11,289 nt of DNA from an uncultured Clostridia bacterium (lineage in GTDB: Bacteria; Bacillota; Clostridia; Christensenellales; Borkfalkiaceae): assembly GCA_959605945.1 (NCBI GenBank), contig CAUHGY010000059.1, positions 1 through 11,289 of the forward strand, in the 5' to 3' direction. A model generated the notes under the pieces. That model ran no database searches. It was not told the DNA's origin and was given only the letters and a program-made list of their open reading frames with translations. The translations under genes were made by a program, and so were the position numbers. Of the stretch, positions 5,219 through 11,289 are shown piece after piece. Within the stretch, counting starts at the first letter, position 1. Every line of letters starts with the position of its first letter.

Positions 5219-6946
5219 TCAGCCTCTCCAGTTCGGATTGAAAGAAGATATATCCCTCCCGCAGACCGACAAAATTCTTCTGAATTTCACAAATTCGGGC
5301 TGCTCTTTCTCGCCGATATCGTTATAATTGAGAGAAAGATATTTTTCGGCGTTAAAAACAGGCATCCTTTTGGCTTTGTGGTTGCCGTCCCAGGAAATAA
5401 ATTTCTTCACCCCCGCTTTTTTCTGTCTCTCTGCAAGCGCAAGAGTACTTTCGGGCGACATATGCTCCCAACCCAGCGTGCCGAAATATTCGGCGCCGTA
5501 CTTATCGCATATTTTCAGAAACCTTTCCGAGCCTTCCGCGATATAATCGAAAATACTGTCGTCGTAGGTTCGCTTTACAGGCTGACGGACTTTAATAATT
5601 TCTCTGTATTTATCGAGATCCACCAATCCGTCTTTATCTATACAGTCGTCAATATCTTCGTAATGTTCCATTATCCCCTGCGACACGCTGTCCGCGAGTT
5701 TTTCTTTGACCCACGTCTCTATGTCGAGCCCGAACTTTTTACTCGATTCGGGATTGTAAAAAACTATGACGTTTATTTTTTTATCCGACGGCAGAGCTCG
5801 GCGTAATTCACGCATAAAATCGGTCATGAAAGAACAGCAAACGTCCTGCAATCTGCAATCGCCGACGGGAAGTCTTGCGGCGTCGACGCCGTATTTTGCC
5901 TTGACGGCGTCCGCAACGGGCTTTTCGAAAGCTACAAACACTCCTCTGTGCAGAATCAGACTCATCCCGTCCGCCCCGTCGGACAAAGCGACGAGTTTAT
6001 CCACCATCATTTTTCTTACTTCCGGATATGCATAGGACAGAACGTTTATCTCCCTTCCGTCCCTTGTTCTGCATCGAAACCGCGGATATTGTTCCTGCCA
6101 ACGGTTATTGTAACATTCAAGACCGTAAGGGAAAAAGAAATCGCCTATCTCCATTCTGTGAGCGCCGTAAACTTTAAATCCCAGTTCGCGGGCGTCTTCA
6201 TACATTTTGCCGCGTATGTTTTTCAGATCGGCAAGATATTTTGGCATTCTTTCGCGCACATGGTTCTGCCCCGAAAGATAAAGTTTTATATTATTGTCGT
6301 ATTTGCCGTCGCAGTCGTCGAAAGAATCTTCTAAGAACAGTATTCCCGAGCCGGCGCCTTTCAGCATTCTGACGCGGCTTGAAAATTCCGCGCGGCTTTT
6401 ATAATCGCAGTCCGAGAAAAAATCAACGTCGAAATGGAAATTTACCCTCCCTTCCCTGACCGTGTTATAATCCGCAATTTCTTCGTCCGTCATCTTCACT
6501 AACTTTACATAGCAAAGTATCGACGACTTGAAAATGCCTGTCATCGAAGGTTTGAATAACGTTAAGGTATCGTCTGCGGAAAAATCCACGGGTTTGTAAA
6601 AATATTCGCGCATAAACGTGTACGGCGCCCAATGATATTCGGGGACGGACATATCGTGTATAAAATCCACTATATCCCTGCTCTCCGTGCTCTTGACCGC
6701 TATTCCCGTTGAAACAACGCCGTTTATGCCTGTCAGCCCGAGATATACTTTATACCATCCCCTGACTCCGAATTTCAAAGTCACTTCTTCCGGCTCGGCA
6801 TTTTCGCACGCGGCAAGCATTTTTCCCGCAAAATCGCCTGTCTCATACGGAACAACAAGCCATTTATCCGCAACGGACACAGCGCTCAATCTGTCTTTTT
6901 CTACGGCTATCTCGTCAAGATCTTTAAATATTAAACAGTTACTCAT
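5219..6946 (-). CDS. uncharacterised glycoside-hydrolase-like protein (probable TIM barrel)
   Basis: I do not recognise a characterised family for this 575-residue protein. Residues 1-165 look beta-rich, like an N-terminal sandwich (GWYKVYLGLTG at 63-73). From about 167 the pattern of strands and helices suggests a TIM barrel, as in family-10-like or GHL-type hydrolases of unknown specificity. Notable segments are HFDVDFFSDC (171-180), FKVYGAHRMEIGDFFFP (257-273), LSYAYPEVRKMMVDKL (303-318), DGADGMSLILHRG (323-335) and YFGTLGWEHMSPES (487-500). Acidic residues at strand ends (E266, E494) are candidate catalytic groups, but this is a guess. There is no signal peptide or lipobox, so it is probably cytoplasmic. 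It is the last gene of the operon, 14 bp after the esterase-like gene; the ribosome site is weak (ACGGA). Co-occurrence with a kinase and an aldolase suggests a role in processing a glycoside or sugar acid. Confidence 0.75.
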   Translation of the reverse strand: MSNCLIFKDLDEIAVEKDRLSAVSVADKWLVVPYETGDFAGKMLAACENAEPEEVTLKFGVRGWYKVYLGLTGINGVVSTGIAVKSTESRDIVDFIHDMSVPEYHWAPYTFMREYFYKPVDFSADDTLTLFKPSMTGIFKSSILCYVKLVKMTDEEIADYNTVREGRVNFHFDVDFFSDCDYKSRAEFSSRVRMLKGAGSGILFLEDSFDDCDGKYDNNIKLYLSGQNHVRERMPKYLADLKNIRGKMYEDARELGFKVYGAHRMEIGDFFFPYGLECYNNRWQEQYPRFRCRTRDGREINVLSYAYPEVRKMMVDKLVALSDGADGMSLILHRGVFVAFEKPVADAVKAKYGVDAARLPVGDCRLQDVCCSFMTDFMRELRRALPSDKKINVIVFYNPESSKKFGLDIETWVKEKLADSVSQGIMEHYEDIDDCIDKDGLVDLDKYREIIKVRQPVKRTYDDSIFDYIAEGSERFLKICDKYGAEYFGTLGWEHMSPESTLALAERQKKAGVKKFISWDGNHKAKRMPVFNAEKYLSLNYNDIGEKEQPEFVKFRRILSVCGRDISSFNPNWRG

Positions 6947-6960
6947 ATTTATTATCCGTC

Positions 6961-8100
6961 TTAATTTTCAGAATTTTGTTCTTCGCTGCACAGCGACGTA
7001 AAAATATAGCCCTCATGCGTCACCGCTTCGAAATAAAACACCTCGCACTTCTCTTCGATATCCGCGGCAACGTAATCTCCGTTGCGGTACGCAGGAGCTT
7101 CATGCCAGTTCTCCGCAGAGATCGACCTCTTTTCGTCGCAATAGTGAATTTTATATTCTTTAACCCCGTCCGCACGTTCAATTCTGACGCGCTTTTTTGC
7201 AAAATCCGGTCTTCCTGCAAATTTTACGGGAATTTCTTCGCCGTTCGCAATCAGTTCGGCAAACAGATAGCTTTCCTTTCTCGTAGCCCCCGAAACATGG
7301 CTGTGCCCGAACCCGACCTGAAAAGAAAGATAAGACTCGCCCGTCTCTTCGGCGCAAAGCGACAGCGACTGAACCGACGTACAGGCGTCGTAAATATCTC
7401 CTATAAAAAGCATCGGCGTCTTTACGCTTCCGATCGGAGATGCCTCCCAGATATCCGCACATTCGGTTCCGTATTTATCGGCAACCATGACTCCGCTGTT
7501 TTTTACGTGCATTGCAAGATAAACGCATATCGCAAAAGCAAATTTATCGTAATGGCAGACCGTCAGCATAGTGATCACTCCGCCCCAGGATATTCCGCAC
7601 ACGCCCACTTTGTTTTCGTCCACGCAATCGAGGCTTTTAAGGAGATTTGCCGCCGCCATTACGGAAGACGTGGCGTAATGCATCCATGTTTCGTTAATGT
7701 CGTCGGTGCTGTCTTGAAACCTTGCGTTGGGTTTTCCGAAATAGCGCGAAACGGGGTGTTCCTGGCAGTCCAATTTATTTTCTTTTACGGGAACGTTCCC
7801 TTCTGTGTCCAGCGCTAAGGCGGCAAAGCCCCTGTCCGTCCACATTTTTACCCAATCGTCGTAAGCCGTGCCGCCGCCGCCGTGGACCAGGACCACCGCG
7901 GGACACTTTCCGCTCCTGCCGGAAGGAAGCCCGAGATAGCCGAAAACCTTTGTCTTTTGCTTTTCGCACACCGAGTCGAAAAATATGGCTTTTATGTTGT
8001 CGTTTTCACCGCAGTTGATTTTGAAATCATACTCCGGCGCATATTCGTAAGCTACATTGTCAATGACGGCACTGTCGTACCTGATGTTCTTATTTTTCAT
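6961..8100 (-). CDS. alpha/beta hydrolase, probable carbohydrate (acetyl) esterase
   Basis: A 379-residue alpha/beta hydrolase resembling acetyl-xylan-esterase and dienelactone-hydrolase relatives. The oxyanion-hole motif LVHGGGG is at 71-77. The nucleophile elbow is GISWGG (169-174) with Ser171. An acid residue follows in FIGDIYDAC (D235 or D238), and the histidine is in GFGHSH (H266 or H268), so a complete catalytic triad is possible. Residues from about 285 to the end form a beta-rich C-terminal extension beyond the catalytic domain (KEYKIHYCDEKRS, VFYFEAVTHEGYIF). No signal peptide is seen, so it would act on an imported substrate. ATG at 8100 has AAGGGGG 5 nt upstream. It follows the aldolase with a 15-bp gap, so translation is probably coupled. 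Hydrolysis of a sugar ester is inferred from fold and context; the exact ester is unknown. Confidence 0.85.
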   Translation of the reverse strand: MKNKNIRYDSAVIDNVAYEYAPEYDFKINCGENDNIKAIFFDSVCEKQKTKVFGYLGLPSGRSGKCPAVVLVHGGGGTAYDDWVKMWTDRGFAALALDTEGNVPVKENKLDCQEHPVSRYFGKPNARFQDSTDDINETWMHYATSSVMAAANLLKSLDCVDENKVGVCGISWGGVITMLTVCHYDKFAFAICVYLAMHVKNSGVMVADKYGTECADIWEASPIGSVKTPMLFIGDIYDACTSVQSLSLCAEETGESYLSFQVGFGHSHVSGATRKESYLFAELIANGEEIPVKFAGRPDFAKKRVRIERADGVKEYKIHYCDEKRSISAENWHEAPAYRNGDYVAADIEEKCEVFYFEAVTHEGYIFTSLCSEEQNSEN

Positions 8101-8115
8101 GGACGCCCCCTTATT

Positions 8116-9141
8116 TTACGGCATCGCCGCAGCATTTTCGTTCTTAATATACCATAACGAAAGATAATTGTAAACGATTTTTTTCATTTCTTCGAAAACC
8201 ACTCCCTGCCGGTATCTTGTCGTAAAATAAGATATATTCATTTTATCGCCGGTACGGCACTTTTCAGTGAGATAACCCTCGTCTATAAGTTTCGAAACGG
8301 TCTCTCTCCCGGCAACCTTGGAAGAATTTTTCACCATTCCGTAAAACAATATTTTAGACGTATCCCTTTCCAGAGCCGTCCATATATTGACTTTGCAAAT
8401 ACCGTCCGCATAAAGCCCCTCTATTTGCTCGTTACTGACGCTCGACGTTCCGTGCAGAACGATTTTCGGCCCGATAAGTTTTTTTATTTCTCTTGCCGCT
8501 TCCCCGTGATATTTAAGTTCTTTGCCCGCGGCACGGTGCTCCGTACCGAGATTGGCAACTATCATGTCGACGCCGGTTTTTACAAGATATTCTTTAGCTT
8601 TCTCGGGAGTGGTCAGGTCGTTGCGGACGTCTCCCGCAGCGTCCATTATTTCATCGCACGCGCCTTCGATTAAAATTTTGCCTTTCATTCGGCTTACAAA
8701 TTCGGCAGTCTTTTTTATGTTCTGTTTAAACGGCAGCGAGGAAGCATCATACATAATGGAAGAATACTCCGACAGATCGCCTTCAAGCAGCTCCGCATCG
8801 TCATCGAACTGCACGTGATCGAGATGAATCAGCACGTCCACGTTTTCATATTCACAGCCTTCTCCCGCCAACGCATGTATATCGTCTTTGAATAAACGCA
8901 ATCCCGTTTTCCAGTCGTTGACGTTGGAATAATTTACTGCCTGCCATCTGTGCGGATAGTTGACTGTAATGGCTATTATAACGGGAATGCGCATTCCCGT
9001 TTTTTTCCCGTATAAACTGCAGGCCGATAATATCGCTTCTGTAGTCGTCTGATTTTCGGTACAGAAACACGGAATCACCCACCCGCGCTTTCCGGCTTCG
9101 TCAAAAACTGCTTTTACCTGATTGAAATCCGTAATAATCAT
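8116..9141 (-). CDS. class II (fructose/tagatose-bisphosphate type) aldolase, divergent
   Basis: A 341-residue zinc aldolase of the FbaA/KbaY family, which splits phosphorylated ketoses to a glycerone-phosphate-type unit and an aldehyde. The metal and catalytic residues are present: HLDH at 106-109 (Asp108 and zinc ligand His109), GTEHR with His202, and VLHGTSS with His230. The family's segment after the DxxH strand appears as YDASSLPFKQNI (131-142). Differences from typical members are clear: the usual EAELG...GGxED loop is IEGACDEIMDAAGD (158-171), LHGGSG or LHGASD is LHGTSS, and the NIDT or NVAT phosphate/substrate motif is NIWT (252-255). Length is within the family's range, with an extended C-terminus. 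ATG at 9141 has AAAGGA upstream. It sits 61 bp after the kinase and 15 bp before the esterase. The substrate is probably a ketose phosphate made by the neighbouring kinase, and may not be fructose 1,6-bisphosphate. Confidence 0.9.
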   Translation of the reverse strand: MIITDFNQVKAVFDEAGKRGWVIPCFCTENQTTTEAILSACSLYGKKTGMRIPVIIAITVNYPHRWQAVNYSNVNDWKTGLRLFKDDIHALAGEGCEYENVDVLIHLDHVQFDDDAELLEGDLSEYSSIMYDASSLPFKQNIKKTAEFVSRMKGKILIEGACDEIMDAAGDVRNDLTTPEKAKEYLVKTGVDMIVANLGTEHRAAGKELKYHGEAAREIKKLIGPKIVLHGTSSVSNEQIEGLYADGICKVNIWTALERDTSKILFYGMVKNSSKVAGRETVSKLIDEGYLTEKCRTGDKMNISYFTTRYRQGVVFEEMKKIVYNYLSLWYIKNENAAAMP

Positions 9142-9202
9142 AACTTTTTCCTTTCCCTCTTTTATCGTTAAAACAACCTTGCGGGGCTGTATTTACCTGT
9201 TT

Positions 9203-10660
9203 TTAAATTTTCACCGTTGCGCCATACAATTTTTTATATTTCCGGTACTGTGACATATAACGGCTGTGATTGAACTCATCCGTTAAAAACGGCCCGTCTG
9301 TCTTCGTGAATCTTTTTGCCAGAGCGGCCGTATTCTCTTTGAGCAGTGCATGCGCGCCGAGCATGGCCGCGCCGCATACGCCCGCTTCGCCGGTTTTCGT
9401 GCGGTAAACGGGAATTCCCGATATATCGGCTTTGATCTGCAGCCACTTATCCGAAGAAGATCCTCCGCCCGTAGCTATGAGTTTTTTCGGTTTGATGCCG
9501 AATTTTCCTATCTTGTCCAAATTCAATTTCATTTCGAAGCAGAGCCCTTCCAGAATCGCCTGATATATTTTAGATCGGCTGTCGCCAAGTGACAAATTGA
9601 TTACGGAACCCCTTGCTTCTATATTCTGGTACGGCGTTGCCGCTCCTGCAAAATACGGCAGCGCCAGAATGCCGGTCGGCTCTCTGCGGAAATCTTTTTC
9701 CAGCAATCTGAAAGCCCTTCTTGATTCGACACCGCCTTGCAGCCCGCACACGGAGATCCACCATCTGACAAGCGAGCCGCAGGAATAATTCAGTAAATAA
9801 GTACAGTAAAGATCTTTTCCGAAAGGCACGTTCGGGTAGCCGCAGGCCCCCATATCCGTATTATCGGAAGGCTTTTCGAAAACAGCGGTCAGGCACTCGA
9901 CCGTGCCCATGCCGTCGGCGCAGATACCTTGCCCGGTTGCCCCCGCGCCCAATGCCGCGCAAACCTGGTCGTGCCCGCCGGCAACAACGTAAACGGGCGT
10001 TTTAGCGCCCCATTCGCGCAAAATTTCCTTTCTGATTTCTCCGACAATCTCTCCGCCGGCCACCGCCGGGGAAAACAGCTTTGCGTCTATTCCGAACAAT
10101 TCGCAAAGCTCTTCGGAAAACTCTTTTTTCCTTATATCGAACGCTCCCGTGCGCGACGCCTGCGAGTAATCTATTGCCCGCACGCCCGTCAGCAAATATC
10201 CGACATATTCGTTTATCGTCATGAGCTTAGCGGCTCTCCGATATAATCGAGTGTCGTGGTCTTTCAGCCACATCAGTTTATAAACTGAATACATACCCTG
10301 AGGGAATACGCCTGAAATACGGAAAATCTTTTCGGCGTGCTCATGCATTTTCGCAGCTTCGCCGCTCCCTCTCGGGTCCGTGTACAGCATAGGATCGCAG
10401 AGAATGCTGTCGTTACCGTCCAAAAGCACGAACGATTCTCCCAAAGACGTCACCGTAACGGACGAAAAACCGCATGCCGCGTACGCTTTTTTCAGCATTC
10501 CGAACACCGCTCTTTTTACGGCGCCTAAATCGAGACAGCTTTCGTTTCCGCGCCGTTTTTCGCCGTAATCGACCGAATCGGAATATTCAAGCCTGCCCGA
10601 AATATCGTAAACGCCGCATTTCATTCTTGTGGTGCCTATATCAAGGCCCAAAAATCTCAT
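9203..10660 (-). CDS. FGGY-family carbohydrate kinase
   Basis: A 485-residue kinase of the FGGY family (xylulokinase-like group), which uses ATP to phosphorylate a sugar, ketose or polyol in the cytosol. The N-terminal phosphate motif LGLDIGTTRMKCGVYD is at 4-19. The catalytic base region VAGGHDQVCAALGAG is at 226-240, with Asp231. The FGGY segment DYSQASRTGAFDI is at 164-176. The C-terminal ATP-site motif ATGGGSSSDKWLQIKADI is at 396-413, with GEAGVCGAAMLGA at 424-436. Length is normal. The start at 10660 is preferred because GGGGAG lies just upstream; an ATG at 10675 has only AAGG one base before it. It lies 27 bp after the broken SGNH hydrolase and 61 bp before the aldolase. Family members differ in substrate, and nothing here fixes it. 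Confidence 0.92.
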   Translation of the reverse strand: MRFLGLDIGTTRMKCGVYDISGRLEYSDSVDYGEKRRGNESCLDLGAVKRAVFGMLKKAYAACGFSSVTVTSLGESFVLLDGNDSILCDPMLYTDPRGSGEAAKMHEHAEKIFRISGVFPQGMYSVYKLMWLKDHDTRLYRRAAKLMTINEYVGYLLTGVRAIDYSQASRTGAFDIRKKEFSEELCELFGIDAKLFSPAVAGGEIVGEIRKEILREWGAKTPVYVVAGGHDQVCAALGAGATGQGICADGMGTVECLTAVFEKPSDNTDMGACGYPNVPFGKDLYCTYLLNYSCGSLVRWWISVCGLQGGVESRRAFRLLEKDFRREPTGILALPYFAGAATPYQNIEARGSVINLSLGDSRSKIYQAILEGLCFEMKLNLDKIGKFGIKPKKLIATGGGSSSDKWLQIKADISGIPVYRTKTGEAGVCGAAMLGAHALLKENTAALAKRFTKTDGPFLTDEFNHSRYMSQYRKYKKLYGATVKI

Positions 10661-10687
10661 ACTCTCTCCCCGCATACCTTCATTTTT

Positions 10688-11289
10688 TTAAAAAAACTCA
10701 CAGACTTTTTCCGCTATGAACAGATGCCCTTCGTCGTTTGGATGTATGCCGTCCGCCGTGAACCCGCCGCTGCTTACAGGCTTAACATAACCCGCCGAAA
10801 ACAAATCGGGCGTTTTTACGCCGTAAAGTCCGCAAAAGTAACTTATTATCGCCGCGTATACGGAAAGAGAAACGCCGTTCGTCGCGTTTGGCTTATCGTC
10901 GCCGCAACGCCTTGCCGGCAATATGAAAAAACCTTTTTTCTGCCGTAAGTTGCGACGAGTTAGTCCTGAAGTTTTCTGACCGCACCGAAAAATGCAGACG
11001 AATCCGCGTCGTCGATACCGCCGTTTTGCTTTTCCGTGCCCGTAATCGTTCGTGCCGCCGAACACAGCCGCAATATCCGCGTCCTTATCCGTTTCCTCGG
11101 CACGCTGTAAAAAATCTCTGTCGTACTGCGGAATTTCAGACGTTTCTTTTTGTGCGGCTGTACGGGTACCGCCGAGCCCCGTAATTGAAAACTTACGCTT
11201 TGAGCATTTTTCCCGCAAGAGAAACTTAACACCTGCCGTACCCGCTTGCGCCGCAGCCCTCCGCGATGCTATAGCCTAAAAAAGCTATG
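10688..11289 (-). pseudogene. SGNH/GDSL hydrolase, multiply disrupted, runs off the window
   Basis: Pieces of one SGNH esterase-lipase are spread over three minus-strand frames in the right order. Block I is FLGYSIAEG (11282-11256), followed by an in-frame TAA (11228-11226). After a shift comes LREKCSKRKFSITGLGGTR, then DKDADIAAVFGGTNDYGHG (block III, near 11095-11040). A shift near 11036-11026 leads to NGGIDDADSSAFFGAVRKLQD, then an in-frame TAA (10962-10960) and LVATYGRKKVF. A shift at the A/T runs near 10940-10924 leads to FILPARRCGDDKPNATNGVSL and finally block V DGIHPNDEGH (10753-10724), ending at TAA 10690-10688. The catalytic Ser block reads GYS instead of GDS. The intact gene probably encoded a deacetylase or esterase for the same pathway. 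At least three frame changes and two nonsense codons make simple sequencing error unlikely. Confidence 0.88.

Noticed and set aside
6976..7818. 280-codon plus-strand open frame opposite the alpha/beta hydrolase
   Set aside because: The minus strand here has a full set of hydrolase motifs and a good ribosome binding site. The plus frame shows no domain.
1..11289. CRISPR array, prophage, transposase or toxin-antitoxin genes
   Set aside because: No regularly spaced repeats, phage or transposase motifs, or paired small genes were seen on either strand.

Overview
The window looks like a chromosomal segment of an anaerobic Firmicutes/Clostridia-type bacterium, probably a gut or other host-associated lineage. 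The evidence is the 16S rRNA 5' end (Clostridia-like around the universal AGAGTTTGAT site, but with the TTCTGGCTCAG variant), a type-A-looking RNase P RNA, strong Shine-Dalgarno sites and a plant-sugar-type catabolic operon. The species cannot be named from this sequence.

Layout from left to right. (1) Positions 1-86 are the 5' end of a 16S rRNA gene on the minus strand, preceded by a leader of about 220 nt with several hairpins and a boxA-like element, and by two tandem promoters (342-314 and 554-526) with A/T-rich upstream tracts. (2) mnmA (tRNA 2-thiouridylase) lies on the minus strand at 917-1996 with its own promoter. (3) Divergent from it, at 2283-3563 on the plus strand, is a CNNM/CorC-type membrane protein with a CBS pair. 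A tRNA-Arg(CCG) gene follows at 3794-3869 with an unusual number of stem mismatches. (4) About 450 bp without a gene separate this from rnpB (minus strand, about 4393-4740), which has a fully consensus promoter and a strong terminator. (5) From 11289 back to 5219, all on the minus strand, is a catabolic operon. In transcription order it holds a decayed SGNH/GDSL hydrolase (pseudogene, running off the window), an FGGY carbohydrate kinase, a divergent class II aldolase, an alpha/beta hydrolase (probable carbohydrate esterase) and an uncharacterised protein resembling TIM-barrel glycoside hydrolases. A rho-independent terminator at 5080-5118 closes it.

Inferred joint function of the operon: esterases and a glycosidase-like protein trim or deacylate a sugar or glycoside. 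The kinase then phosphorylates the free ketose or sugar acid, and the aldolase splits the phosphorylated product into C3-type units. Only one kinase is visible and the aldolase phosphate pocket is altered, so the substrate may not be a bisphosphate. No transporter or regulator is in the window. The most notable observations are the multiply broken SGNH hydrolase, the unusual aldolase and its uncharacterised glycosidase-like partner, the mismatched tRNA-Arg, and a shared extended -35 sequence (GCTTGA) in four independent promoters.
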